NCBI GenBank assembly: GCA_002347475.1 | Contig: DDXI01000073.1 | Span: forward strand, 1 to 39,129 | Source of the DNA: Peptococcaceae bacterium UBA2264 | GTDB taxonomy: Bacteria; Bacillota; Desulfitobacteriia; Desulfitobacteriales; Desulfitobacteriaceae | Direction: 5' to 3' | DNA: 39,129 nucleotides | Part shown: piece after piece, positions 24,308 to 32,709 of the stretch | How positions within the stretch are numbered: the first letter of the stretch is position 1 | Layout: each line of letters begins with the position of its first letter | Made by a program: the position numbers and the translations under genes | Notes under the pieces: generated by a model | The model's input: the letters and a program-made list of their open reading frames with translations, nothing else | Told to the model about the DNA's origin: nothing | Database searches by the model: none

Positions 24308-25360
24308 TTAAGCAATATCAATACTTTTGTCCAGATAGACATCCTGGACTGCATTGACTAATTCAATACCTTCAGCCACAGGTTTCTGGAAAGCCTTGCG
24401 GCCCAGGATCAGACCCATGCCGCCCGCTCTTTTGTTAATAACTGCGGTTTTTACAGCCTGCTGCATATCGTTTTTTCCAGAGGCCCCGCCGGAATTAATC
24501 AAGCCTGCTCTGCCCATATAACAGTTGGCAACCTGATAACGGGTTAAATCAATCGGGTGTTCGGAAGTCAGTTTGCTATAGACCAGCGGACTTGTTTTAC
24601 CGAAATTCAAAGCTGTATAACCACCATTATTCTCAGGTAGTTTCTGTTTTATAATATCGGCTTCAATAGTAACTCCCAAATGATTGGCCTGCCCTGTCAA
24701 ATCAGCCGAAGCCTCATAGTTGACATTATCCTTTGTAAAATTGTTGTTACGGACATAGCACCAGAGCACAGTAAACATACCCAGTTCATGGGCCCGTCTG
24801 AAAACAGCACTAATCTCTTCGATCTGGCGGTTTGATTCCGGAGAACCAAAATAGATAGTAGCACCCACCCCCAGCGCTCCCATTTGGAAGCCCTGCTCCA
24901 CGGAGGCAAACAGTTTTTGATCATAGGTAGCGGGATAGGAGAGCAGTTCATTATGGTTAATTTTAAGAATAAAGGGGATTTTATGGGCATATTTGCGGGC
25001 TACCGCTCCCAAAACTCCCAAAGTAGAAGTGACCGCATTGCACCCGCCTTCGATCGCCAGCTTAACAATATTTTCCGGATCAAAATAAATCGGGTTGGGG
25101 GCAAAGGAAGCCGCCGCCGAATGTTCAATTCCCTGATCCACCGGCAGAATGGAAAGGTAACCAGTACCAGCTAAACGCCCATGATTATAAAGTGCTGCCA
25201 GATTCCTTAAAACAACATTTGTTCTATCTGAAATTGTACATACCCGGTCAATAAAATCAGGTCCTGGAAGATGAAGGAGCTCTTTAGGAATAGTAGTGCA
25301 TTTATGTTCCAATAATCCCTGGGCTTCGGTGCCTAAAACAGAAATAATCTTATTACTCAT
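24308..25360 (-). CDS. fbaB: Class I fructose-bisphosphate aldolase (FbaB/DhnA type)
   Basis: This enzyme interconverts fructose 1,6-bisphosphate with dihydroxyacetone phosphate and glyceraldehyde 3-phosphate through a lysine Schiff base. The 350-residue product follows E. coli FbaB closely along its length: ILPVDQGIEHSAAASFAPNP, PFILKINHNELLSYP, GATIYFGSPESNRQIEEI, ADIIKQK (with the likely catalytic lysine) and NCYMGRAGLINSGGASG for the phosphate site. The ATG at 25360 has AAAGGTGAG six bases upstream; a GTG nine bases earlier sits on that ribosome site. It is a single gene. Confidence 0.93.
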   Translation of the reverse strand: MSNKIISVLGTEAQGLLEHKCTTIPKELLHLPGPDFIDRVCTISDRTNVVLRNLAALYNHGRLAGTGYLSILPVDQGIEHSAAASFAPNPIYFDPENIVKLAIEGGCNAVTSTLGVLGAVARKYAHKIPFILKINHNELLSYPATYDQKLFASVEQGFQMGALGVGATIYFGSPESNRQIEEISAVFRRAHELGMFTVLWCYVRNNNFTKDNVNYEASADLTGQANHLGVTIEADIIKQKLPENNGGYTALNFGKTSPLVYSKLTSEHPIDLTRYQVANCYMGRAGLINSGGASGKNDMQQAVKTAVINKRAGGMGLILGRKAFQKPVAEGIELVNAVQDVYLDKSIDIA

Positions 25361-25435
25361 CGCTCTCACCTTTCTAGTAGTATTTTACAAAATTTATTCT
25401 ATCATATAATCGCCTTTTGTATCAATATAATCACT

Positions 25436-25480
25436 GCGGTTATCCATTTAGCAGTTATCCACTCAGCGGGTATCTACTTA
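25436..25480. repeat. Three imperfect 15-bp tandem repeats with DnaA-box-like cores
   Basis: Three 15-base units in a row (25436-25450, 25451-25465, 25466-25480) follow the pattern GCRGTTATCCAYTYA. The middle unit contains TTATCCACT, one base from the DnaA box TTATCCACA; the others are two and three bases away. They lie in the gap between the aldolase and Nudix genes. Confidence 0.6.
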
Positions 25481-25507
25481 GGAATAGCAGGCAATCCCGG
25501 AATATGA

Positions 25508-25891
25508 TTACCCAGGAGGTCTGAGTTTTTCCATCAGGGGAATATCTGCCGGAGCATAGTCATAGAGGTCCAGTTCCCTAAAATCAGCCCAGACGATCCG
25601 GCTGTGCACTTTCAGAGTGAAATCACCCGCCAGCCAGCGGCACCAGAAGGCCAGGAGTTTAATAGATCCGCTCTCATAGGCATAAACACTTTCAGCAAAA
25701 AAATCCAAAACCTCTATTTCAACATCAAATTCTTCCTGAATTTCCCGCTTCAGGCATTCCTGCGGGGTCTCTCCTTCTTCAATTTTACCGCCGGGAAACT
25801 CCCATTTGCCAGCCTGTTTTTGTTCAGGCCCCCGCTGGGCAATCAAAATTTGGCCATCTCTGAGAATAATCGCTGCAGTAACTTCCCTCAC
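25508..25891 (-). CDS. MutT-type Nudix hydrolase
   Basis: Nudix hydrolases of this type remove oxidised nucleotides such as 8-oxo-dGTP or act on related pyrophosphates. The product of about 127 residues starts REVTAAIILRDGQILIAQRGPEQKQAGKWEFPGG and has the Nudix box GGKIEEGETPQECLKREIQEEF with all metal-binding glutamates; the usual glycine two residues after EE is Asp. The frame opens at a TTG at 25912, but a GTG at 25891 has a GAGGGGG site six bases upstream and gives the family start. It follows the GGDEF-EAL gene by 13 bases, so they are probably co-transcribed. Confidence 0.87.
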   Translation of the reverse strand: MREVTAAIILRDGQILIAQRGPEQKQAGKWEFPGGKIEEGETPQECLKREIQEEFDVEIEVLDFFAESVYAYESGSIKLLAFWCRWLAGDFTLKVHSRIVWADFRELDLYDYAPADIPLMEKLRPPG

Positions 25892-25904
25892 TGCACTCCC
25901 CCTC

Positions 25905-27833
25905 TCACACAACCCAATTATTACCGGTATCCTCTTTCTTCCATTTCACTAAACCCTCGTATGTCAGGCCGGCTTTTTTAACTAATCTGCCCAGGACCTC
26001 ATTTTCCAGAATACCTTTCCTGATTATTTCAGCCAGCATATCTTCCGGGACTGGTTCTGACATAAAATAGCCCTGGATATTAGCACATTTTTCTGCATTG
26101 AAATAATCAAATTGTTCTTTATTTTCCACTCCTTCTGCCGTCATTTCAATATCCAGGCCGCGCACCAAAGCAATCAGCGACTTCACCAGCCCTGCCCGGG
26201 AATCAAACTGCTCAGTTTCCGGACCAATCTCGGCAACAAATGCCTTATCCAGCTTAACCATATTCACCGGCAGATCCTTTAAGAAACTCACAGGCAGACT
26301 GCCTGTGCCGAAATTATCCAGAACTATCCTGATACCTGCTTCCTGCAAACTCTTCAAGACCCCGGCCACAGCTTCGAAATTGTTGATAAATATACTCTCG
26401 GTAATTTCCAGCTCCAGGTTCGATGTTTCAATACCTGTTTTTTTGACAGTATCAATTACAAAATCGTAAAAATCCAGTTGTCTGAGCTGGATGGCCGCTA
26501 TATTTATGGAAACAATCAGCTTAAAACCATAATCTCTTTTAATCCTGGCGCATACCTGACAGGCAGTATTGATAATCCATTTACCCAACGGGACAATCAG
26601 GGCCATTTCTTCGGCCAGGGGGATGAACTCTGCTGGCAAAACCAACCCAATTTCCGGATTTTGCCAGCGAATCAAGGTTTCCAGACCGCGCAGCCTTCTT
26701 GTGTTGGCCTCATACTGCGGCTGAAAATATAAAATAAACTCCTCTTGCTGTAAAGCAGCTCTGAGCCTTTCAGCCAGCCTTGTTTTATTCTCCAGCATTT
26801 TACTGATTTCCTGATTAAAGAAACAGCTCTTTCCTCCTAGTTCCTTAGCCTCATGCAGAGCCTTGTCGACATTGATCATAATATCTTTAGCCGTATAACC
26901 GTCATCAGGAGATATTGCTATACCCATACTGAAGGTCAGGTTGTGCAGCTTTCCCTCGACAGTAAAAGGTTCCTTGATTTCGTTTTTTATCCGCTCAAGA
27001 ATCGGAAACAAGTGATCATAATAGCCAATATTCAGCAAGAGAAGCAGGAACTTGTCTTCTCCTGCTCTGGCTAAAGTATCGGAGTCCCGGATACAGGAAG
27101 CCAGTCTGTCGGCAATATCTGTCAGGATCTGATCCCCGGCCTGATATCCCCAGACCTTGTTAATTATTTGAAAATCATCTACATCGAGGAGAATAACAAC
27201 TGATTTGGTCCCGTTTCTTGCGGACAGCAAAGCAGCAGTATGCAGCCTATCGGCAAATAAAATCTTGTTGGGAAGATTCGTCAGGGAATCACGATAAGCC
27301 AAAGCCAGTATTTTTTGTTCATTTTTTTTCAGGATCGTGATATCCCGATGTACACAGATAACCCCAAATATTTCCTGCCGGAGATTAGTAATCGGAGATA
27401 GGGCAGCCTGATAAAAGCTGCTGCTTCCTTCTTTCCCGACTATTTCATATTCAAAATAAGAAGTCTGTCTTCTTTGGATAGTTTCAGCACAGGCACTATT
27501 CCATTTTATGGCCGTACTCTCTGAAGGCAAAAATCCGCTGATCTCTTTTCCCACGATTTTTTCCGCAGCCACCCCGGCCAACTGACAAAATTTAGCATTG
27601 GCCATGGTAATAATACCCTCCAGATTGCAGCTGTATATTGTATCTTCAGTATTATTGACAAGAGCCTGGTAACGTTTTTTGCTTATTTTCAGCTCTCTTT
27701 CTCTGCCAAGAACTTCATCTAGTTGTTGCTGCAAACCTCTCCGGGCCAGTGACTGTTCTTTCAGTTCCTGCTCCAACGCCAGGATTTTACCGGTCAAGGC
27801 AATAACAGTTTTCTTATGTTCGTCTTCTATCAT
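25905..27833 (-). CDS. PAS-GGDEF-EAL protein with degenerate GGDEF and altered EAL motifs
   Basis: The 642-residue product has an N-terminal coiled coil (about 1-50), a PAS domain (about 50-165), a GGDEF domain (about 170-335) and an EAL domain (about 355-600). There are no membrane segments, so it is a soluble sensor. The GGDEF motif reads GEDKF, so cyclase activity is doubtful, while RDSD at the inhibitory-site position five residues upstream is kept. The EAL motif reads ETL, the catalytic Glu, the Asn of SINIAAIQ and the Glu of LEITES are kept, but DDFGTG is DNFGTG. It is likely a c-di-GMP phosphodiesterase or a c-di-GMP/GTP-binding regulator. ATG at 27833 has GGTGAG upstream. Confidence 0.9.
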   Translation of the reverse strand: MIEDEHKKTVIALTGKILALEQELKEQSLARRGLQQQLDEVLGRERELKISKKRYQALVNNTEDTIYSCNLEGIITMANAKFCQLAGVAAEKIVGKEISGFLPSESTAIKWNSACAETIQRRQTSYFEYEIVGKEGSSSFYQAALSPITNLRQEIFGVICVHRDITILKKNEQKILALAYRDSLTNLPNKILFADRLHTAALLSARNGTKSVVILLDVDDFQIINKVWGYQAGDQILTDIADRLASCIRDSDTLARAGEDKFLLLLLNIGYYDHLFPILERIKNEIKEPFTVEGKLHNLTFSMGIAISPDDGYTAKDIMINVDKALHEAKELGGKSCFFNQEISKMLENKTRLAERLRAALQQEEFILYFQPQYEANTRRLRGLETLIRWQNPEIGLVLPAEFIPLAEEMALIVPLGKWIINTACQVCARIKRDYGFKLIVSINIAAIQLRQLDFYDFVIDTVKKTGIETSNLELEITESIFINNFEAVAGVLKSLQEAGIRIVLDNFGTGSLPVSFLKDLPVNMVKLDKAFVAEIGPETEQFDSRAGLVKSLIALVRGLDIEMTAEGVENKEQFDYFNAEKCANIQGYFMSEPVPEDMLAEIIRKGILENEVLGRLVKKAGLTYEGLVKWKKEDTGNNWVV

Positions 27834-27985
27834 CAATTTTTCTCACCATCCCGAATTAAGTTGCTATTCATTTCCCATAAGACTGTTAACACAGCGTTGC
27901 CGAACTACCATTAACTAAGTTCTGTGTCATTTTCTCAAAATCCTGCCGCCAATTTCACCCGGCGACCAGATAATTACCCTGAGTA

Positions 27986-28015
27986 TTGACGTTTTCGGGC
28001 ACACGAGTGTAGTAT
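27986..28015 (+). promoter_or_regulatory. Candidate sigma-A promoter for the metallo-beta-lactamase-fold gene
   Basis: TTGACG (27986-27991), 18 bases, then TAGTAT (28010-28015). Transcription would start near 28022, which supports the ATG at 28062 over an earlier one at 28018. Between promoter and gene a 12-base unit GAGCAGGGGCAG occurs twice (28030-28041, 28043-28054). Confidence 0.5.
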
Positions 28016-28061
28016 TATGGGGACTAAGGGAGCAGGGGCAGAGAGCAGGGGCAGTGAACAG

Positions 28062-28901
28062 ATGCTGAAAATATACATTCTGGCGGAAAACCGCACACTA
28101 AGAAAAGACATGCAGGCGGAACACGGGCTCTCCATCCTGGTGGAATACGACGGCTTCCGGGTTTTATTTGATACGGGACAAAAAGATATTTTTGCCCAAA
28201 ACGCCCGGACGGCCGGGATCGACCTTGCCACTGTTGATGCCCTCGTTATCAGCCACGGGCATTACGACCATGCCGGAGGAGTTCCCGAGTTCTGCCGTTT
28301 AAATAAGAAAGCTCCCCTTTACATACACCCGGACGCTTTTGGGGAAAAATATATAGCCCGCCACGGCAGGCCGGCAAGTGCCAGTATAGGTATTCCCTGG
28401 AGTTGCGGAAACAAGAATTCCTATCTTGACAGAATGATCTTCGTCAGAGAGCCGCTAAAGATTCACAAAAACATTCTGCTTTCAGGAGAGGTAAGCAGAA
28501 ACAGTATTAAGAAAAAGATTTCCACCGGTCTAATCAAAAAAACCGCTGCCGGCACCTATGAGAAAGATGCTGTCCTGGACGAACAGTTCCTGCTGATTCA
28601 GGGAAAAAAAGGATATTATCTTATTGTCGCCTGCAGCCACCAAGGCATACTGAACTGCTTGGCCTATGCCCGCCAATTATCCTGCGGAGCCAAGATATAC
28701 GGGCTAATCGGCGGCTTACATCTGGAGAGGTACAGCAAGGAAAAGTTGCAGCAGCTTGTTGCTGATTTCAAAGCAGCCGGAATTGAGATGGTGATTCCCC
28801 TGCACTGCACCAAAAGCCAGGCCTATCAACTTCTGCAAGACTATTTTGGCGACAATTGCCTGCTGCTTAACTCCGGTGATGAATTAGTCCTGGAAAAGTG
28901 A
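28062..28901 (+). CDS. Metallo-beta-lactamase-fold hydrolase, dihydropteroate/MptE-like group
   Basis: The 279-residue product is a metallo-beta-lactamase-fold protein with the metal-binding motif HGHYDH (in ALVISHGHYDHAGGVPEF), a later His in VACSHQGILN, and a C-terminal His in IPLHCTKSQA. The start LKIYILAENRT and the segment LVEYDGFRVLFDTGQ resemble the subgroup annotated as dihydropterin ribofuranosylaminobenzene phosphate synthase-like, though bacterial members are mostly of unknown substrate. It stands alone between convergent neighbours. The ATG at 28062 is chosen from the family start and promoter position. Confidence 0.8.
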   Translation: MLKIYILAENRTLRKDMQAEHGLSILVEYDGFRVLFDTGQKDIFAQNARTAGIDLATVDALVISHGHYDHAGGVPEFCRLNKKAPLYIHPDAFGEKYIARHGRPASASIGIPWSCGNKNSYLDRMIFVREPLKIHKNILLSGEVSRNSIKKKISTGLIKKTAAGTYEKDAVLDEQFLLIQGKKGYYLIVACSHQGILNCLAYARQLSCGAKIYGLIGGLHLERYSKEKLQQLVADFKAAGIEMVIPLHCTKSQAYQLLQDYFGDNCLLLNSGDELVLEK

Positions 28902-28959
28902 ACAAATCAGACCAGGACGTAATGTAAAGATAAAAAGGTAAAATCAAGAAAATAAACAA

Positions 28960-28994
28960 GGACAGCCCGACCGGCAATAGCGGCGGGACTGTCC
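28960..28994. terminator. Hairpin terminator between convergent MBL-fold gene and serC
   Basis: GGACAG (28960-28965) pairs with CTGTCC (28989-28994), continued by an imperfect GC-rich stem, with T-rich sequence on both sides (GTTTCGTTTTATTT on plus; TTGTTTATTTTCTTG on minus). It can serve both genes. Confidence 0.75.
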
Positions 28995-29055
28995 GTTTCG
29001 TTTTATTTAATTTTGTCATATTTAACTTTGTCAGATGTTTAACCCTGAACTCAAC

Positions 29056-30141
29056 TTAGCCATTTTTGCTTTGGAATGCCTTCATGAAATCAGCCACAGA
29101 CTTGCAGGCCTCGATAGTAGTGGCATTATAGATTGAAGCCCGGATACCGCCAACCGAGCGGTGACCTTTCAGACCTAACATACCCTGTTTAAGGGCTTCG
29201 GCAACAAAGTTTTTCTCCAGGTCCTCATTAGGCAAGCGGAATGTAATATTCATTTTGGAACGGCTGGCCTTAAGAGCATGCCCCTTATAATAGCCGCCGC
29301 TGTTATCAATAGCATCATAGATCAGTTTGGCTTTCTCGTTATTTGTTTTTTCCATAGCTGCCAAACCACCGTTGTTTTTAATCCAGTTCATCATCAGATT
29401 GACCATATAGACGGCAAAGCAAGGCGGGGTGTTGAAGAGGGAATCATTCTTGGCGTGGATATCATAACGGAACATGGTAGGAATAGTCGTCGGAATATTC
29501 TCCAGCAGATCATCACGGATAATTACCACAGTAACACCGGACGGACCCAGATTTTTTTGCGCTCCGGCATAGATCAGAGAAAACTTGGAAACATCGATAC
29601 GGCGCGACATAATATCGCTGGACATATCAGCTACAATCGGTATCTTGCCTAATTCCGGGAAAGACTGCCATTGGGTGCCGTAGATTGTATTATTGGAACA
29701 AAGATGCACATAGACCGGATTTTCAGATACCTTTATTTCTTCAGCCCGGGGAATGCGGGTATAATTCTCTTCCTTAGTACTGGCAATTATGTTTGTCTTC
29801 ACGAATTTTGAGGCTTCGTCATAGGCTTTTTGGGCCCAAACTCCGGTCAGAATATAATCAGCATACCTGTCTGGGGAGACTAAATTCATGGGTACAGCAG
29901 CAAATTGAGTATTCGCTCCGCCTTGCAGGAATAAAACCCGGTAGTTTGCCGGCACATCCAGTAATTCCTTGATTAAAGCTTCGGCTCCAGAATTAATAGC
30001 CTCATATTCTTTGGCCCGGTGACTAGATTCCAAGACAGATATCCCGGTGCCTTTATAGTTAAGGAGCTCGCTTTGTGCTTCTTCTAAAACTGCAAGCGGA
30101 AGTGCAGCAGGGCCAGGATTAAAGTTGTAGATTCTTTCCAT
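29056..30141 (-). CDS. serC: Phosphoserine aminotransferase
   Basis: SerC transfers an amino group from glutamate to 3-phosphohydroxypyruvate in serine synthesis, using pyridoxal phosphate. The 361-residue product starts MERIYNFNPGPAALP, has GISVLESSHRAKEY, LFLQGGANTQFAAVPMNL, the PLP lysine in YAGAQKNLGPSG and a C-terminal GLKGHRSVGGIRASIYNA, all family signatures. The start at 30141 has GGAGG ten bases upstream. serA is not adjacent. A clear sigma-A promoter lies upstream. Confidence 0.96.
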   Translation of the reverse strand: MERIYNFNPGPAALPLAVLEEAQSELLNYKGTGISVLESSHRAKEYEAINSGAEALIKELLDVPANYRVLFLQGGANTQFAAVPMNLVSPDRYADYILTGVWAQKAYDEASKFVKTNIIASTKEENYTRIPRAEEIKVSENPVYVHLCSNNTIYGTQWQSFPELGKIPIVADMSSDIMSRRIDVSKFSLIYAGAQKNLGPSGVTVVIIRDDLLENIPTTIPTMFRYDIHAKNDSLFNTPPCFAVYMVNLMMNWIKNNGGLAAMEKTNNEKAKLIYDAIDNSGGYYKGHALKASRSKMNITFRLPNEDLEKNFVAEALKQGMLGLKGHRSVGGIRASIYNATTIEACKSVADFMKAFQSKNG

Positions 30142-30191
30142 ATTAGTCAGTCCTCCAAACAAGTATTTTTTTTACAACCTAACTAAGTGAC

Positions 30192-30220
30192 ATTATACTC
30201 CCTTGCAGTTGTTGTATCAA
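30192..30220 (-). promoter_or_regulatory. Sigma-A promoter of serC
   Basis: On the minus strand TTGATA (30215-30220), a 17-base spacer and a perfect TATAAT (30192-30197). The leader would be about 45 bases, too short for a T-box. Confidence 0.8.
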
Positions 30221-30252
30221 CAGCTAATAACTGATTCTATCGCAACAACTGC
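30205..30252. repeat. 10-bp inverted repeat over the serC promoter
   Basis: GCAGTTGTTG (30205-30214) and CAACAACTGC (30243-30252) are exact complements 28 bases apart. The inner arm lies in the promoter spacer next to the -35 box, and the outer arm lies upstream, which would suit an operator or a looped pair of sites. Confidence 0.65.
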
Positions 30253-30682
30253 CGGTAATTCAAGGAGCAGTATGGGCCCAGCGCCTGTAATAGTGCCTTT
30301 TTTCACGTATATTATGTGAAATTTTTTACATGATTTTTTTTTACATATTTATTGAGTTTTGATACTGGTCGGGCAGTAATTTATCTAATAGTAAAATTTC
30401 CTCAGAAAATTTATCCATATTTACCTGTATTATATCGAAATACAGAGCATACGCGAGCTATTTTATAAAAATCTGATAATAATAATGAATTTTCTGAATA
30501 TTCGCAATAGACAAAATTAAAGGACTATGTTATTGTTTTCACAAAAGGTAATATATGTATCATATTTTCTAATATCTCATTTGTTATATTATAACTATTA
30601 AGGTAAATTAGAGTAAGGATACATGCATGAGGGTCGCAAACAGTGCATATATTACCACTAAAAATTTAAGGGGGACTAATCA
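30221..30682 (+). promoter_or_regulatory. Long regulatory gap upstream of the first alcohol dehydrogenase
   Basis: No gene is supported here. It is very AT-rich. A near-perfect palindrome TTCACGTATATTATGTGAA lies at 30302-30320. TTGTTTTCACAA at 30533-30544 contains the 8-mer TTTCACAA, which recurs upstream of the hydrogenase operon and the second alcohol dehydrogenase. TAGACA (about 30508) may be a -35, but no good -10 follows. An AAGGGGGA ribosome site ends the region. Confidence 0.5.
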
Positions 30683-31735
30683 ATGACGACTATGAAGGCA
30701 TTAGTTTTTCACGGACCAAATGATATCAGAGTCGAGAAAGTACCCAAACCTGTAGCCGGCCCTGATGAAGCGATTGTTAAGGTTACTCTGACTACCATCT
30801 GCGGCACTGATATCCACATTCTTTCAGGCGGTTACCCTGTCAGGCCCGGACTGATCATCGGTCATGAGTTTGTTGGTGTTATTGACTCCCTGGGTGCGGG
30901 TGTTACTGGCATTAACGTGGGTGACCGGGTCGCTGTCGGTGCAATTACCCCCTGCGGCACATGCTTCTATTGCCAAAGCGGTGCTCCCGCTCAATGCGGC
31001 GGTTTAATAGGCGGCTGGAAATTCGGCAATACTATTGACGGTGCCCAGGCAGAATATATTAAAATACCTTATGCTCAATATAATATCACAAAGATTCCTG
31101 ATGAACTGACAGACGAACAAGTCCTGTTTGTCGGCGACATTATGACTACCGGTTTTTCGGCTTCGGACAGCGCCAAGGTAAAAATCGGCGACGCTGTGGC
31201 CATCTTCGCCCAGGGCCCGGTTGGCTTGTGTGCCACAGTGGGCGCCCGTCTCAGCGGAGCCACCAAGGTTATTACAGTCGAGTCTATCCCGGAACGGATG
31301 GAAATGTCCAAGAGGATGGGAGCAGACATTGTTCTCGACTACACTAAAGTCGATGTTATAAGTGAAATCAAAAAACACACCGGTGGTTATGGCGTTGATG
31401 TCGCTATTGAGGCTATTGGGACTCAACAAACCTTTGAGAACTGCATCCGTTCCGTTCGTCCCGGCGGTGTCGTCTCCAGCTTGGGCGTTTACGAAAAAAA
31501 CGTCACAATCCCGCTGGACGCTTTCGGAGCCGGTATTGGTGATATCAACATTATGAGTACCTTATGTCCAGGTGGTTACGAACGTCTGCGCCGGATGATC
31601 AGTGTTATCCAAAGCGGCCGGGCCGACCTGACCCCGCTGATCACTCATACTTTCAGCCTTGACGATATTTTAGAAGGCTATCGCATCTTCGGCAACAAGC
31701 TGGATAAGGTTCTCAAGGTTGCTATCAGACCATAA
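30683..31735 (+). CDS. Zinc-dependent secondary-alcohol-dehydrogenase-type enzyme (copy 1)
   Basis: This medium-chain alcohol dehydrogenase oxidises or reduces an alcohol/carbonyl pair with NAD(P). The 350-residue product resembles Thermoanaerobacter secondary alcohol dehydrogenase. Catalytic zinc ligands are likely C40, H61 and D152, and a structural zinc site has C91, C94, C97 and C105. GGWKFGNTIDG and GPVGL match the family. After the second Rossmann strand it reads TVESIP where the NADP-type enzyme has GSRP, which suggests NAD(H) preference. In a fermentative setting it could dispose of NADH beside the hydrogenase. A second, nearly identical copy begins at 38636. Confidence 0.88.
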   Translation: MTTMKALVFHGPNDIRVEKVPKPVAGPDEAIVKVTLTTICGTDIHILSGGYPVRPGLIIGHEFVGVIDSLGAGVTGINVGDRVAVGAITPCGTCFYCQSGAPAQCGGLIGGWKFGNTIDGAQAEYIKIPYAQYNITKIPDELTDEQVLFVGDIMTTGFSASDSAKVKIGDAVAIFAQGPVGLCATVGARLSGATKVITVESIPERMEMSKRMGADIVLDYTKVDVISEIKKHTGGYGVDVAIEAIGTQQTFENCIRSVRPGGVVSSLGVYEKNVTIPLDAFGAGIGDINIMSTLCPGGYERLRRMISVIQSGRADLTPLITHTFSLDDILEGYRIFGNKLDKVLKVAIRP

Positions 31736-31805
31736 GGTCGATAAGTTGATTAGTTGATTCATTTTAACAGTAATATCTTGCCTTTCTCTCAGTAAAGTTT
31801 AGATT

Positions 31806-31830
31806 AGTTGAGTTGAGTTGAGTTGAGTTG
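31806..31830 (+). repeat. Pentanucleotide microsatellite (AGTTG)5
   Basis: Five exact AGTTG units in a row lie 70 bases after the alcohol dehydrogenase stop and 20 bases before its terminator. Two further TAGTTGATT/AAGTTGATT-like units sit nearby. It is non-coding, so copy-number change would alter only the 3' end of the transcript. Confidence 0.9.
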
Positions 31831-31850
31831 AGCAACGGAATAAGTTGAAT

Positions 31851-31884
31851 AAATCCCGGTAGGTCTTAGAAACTGCCGGGATTT
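31851..31884 (+). terminator. Hairpin terminator after alcohol dehydrogenase copy 1
   Basis: AAATCCCGGTAG and CTGCCGGGATTT form a 12-bp stem with one G-U pair and a 10-base loop, followed by ATTTTA. Confidence 0.8.
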
Positions 31885-32208
31885 ATTTTAAACCCGCTAT
31901 TTTTATAACTATTCATGTTCTTTATTTCACAATTAGTTTCATGTAAAATGTTACCTTGCCTTTAGATATGAATAATATTTCATAAGTGCTTGGCGTATAA
32001 TAATCTTTTATATTAAATATGAGTATAATTTCACAAATAATCATTTTTTTTCGGTTTTCATGTTATTATATATTTAATCTTGACATAACTTATTCATATT
32101 AAAACATATTCGATAATTTAAGATAAGACATATTAGATAAGTATGATTAGGAACATGTTTACATGTTTCCAAATAAAAAACTCAACAAGAGAAAGGCGGG
32201 ATAAGCAA
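31885..32208 (+). promoter_or_regulatory. Regulatory region upstream of the hydrogenase operon
   Basis: AT-rich, no gene seen. TTATTTCACAA (31922-31932) and ATAATTTCACAA (32025-32036) carry the TTTCACAA 8-mer shared with both alcohol dehydrogenase upstream regions. TTGACA (32080-32085) may be a -35, but the -10 is unclear. ACATATTNGATAA occurs at 32104 and 32128 (24-base period). AACATGT-TT-ACATGTT (32152-32167) is a perfect palindrome with a 2-base centre, just before the ribosome site. Confidence 0.45.
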
Positions 32209-32661
32209 ATGGATTACCAGAAGATACTGGCCGATTATGTGGAAATGCCCGGGGGATTAATTGAAGCTTTTCATGCCATCCAGGCTGAGCTCAGTTATTT
32301 ACCCGAGGAAGCCATTATACAGGCAGCGCAGGTTTTCGGCATACCGGCAGCTCAGGCTTACGGTGTGGCCACCTTTTACTCCATGTTTTCAGTCAAACCA
32401 CGGGGCAAGTTTGTGATCAGGATTTGTGAAAGCGCCCCCTGTCACATTGCCGGTGCTGCCAAGGTAGTAGCAGCATTGGAAAAAGAACTGGGCATAAACA
32501 TGGGCGGCAGTACCCCTGACGGCCTGTTTACTCTGGAGTTTACAGAATGTGTTGGTCAGTGTCAGGCTGCACCCGTGATCACGATAAACGGCAAGCCCTA
32601 CACAGACGTATCACCGGAAAAAATTTCCGGTATCCTGGAGCCCTACAGGAAAAATATATGA
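32209..32661 (+). CDS. hydC: NuoE-like [2Fe-2S] subunit of NAD-linked hydrogenase
   Basis: This thioredoxin-fold subunit (HydC, or HndA in Desulfovibrio) passes electrons between the flavin subunit and the hydrogenase. The 150-residue product has the four cluster ligands C73, C78 (CESAPC), C114 and C118 (CVGQC) and the family segments QAYGVATFYSMF and RGKFVIRIC. The frame is open upstream from 32143, but the family sequence begins at the ATG at 32209 with an AAGGCGGGA site. It is the first gene of the hydrogenase operon. Confidence 0.93.
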   Translation: MDYQKILADYVEMPGGLIEAFHAIQAELSYLPEEAIIQAAQVFGIPAAQAYGVATFYSMFSVKPRGKFVIRICESAPCHIAGAAKVVAALEKELGINMGGSTPDGLFTLEFTECVGQCQAAPVITINGKPYTDVSPEKISGILEPYRKNI

Positions 32662-32709
32662 TTAACAGGAAAACGGAAATTCCTGATTATAAAATAGGAG
32701 GATGAAGCA

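Noticed and set aside
25436..25480. CRISPR array
   Set aside because: The three 15-base units are adjacent with no spacers and are degenerate, so this is a short tandem repeat, not a CRISPR. No other CRISPR-like array was seen.
30142..30220. T-box or other amino acid riboswitch before serC
   Set aside because: The promoter found leaves a leader of only about 45 bases, too short for a T-box, and no terminator is present.
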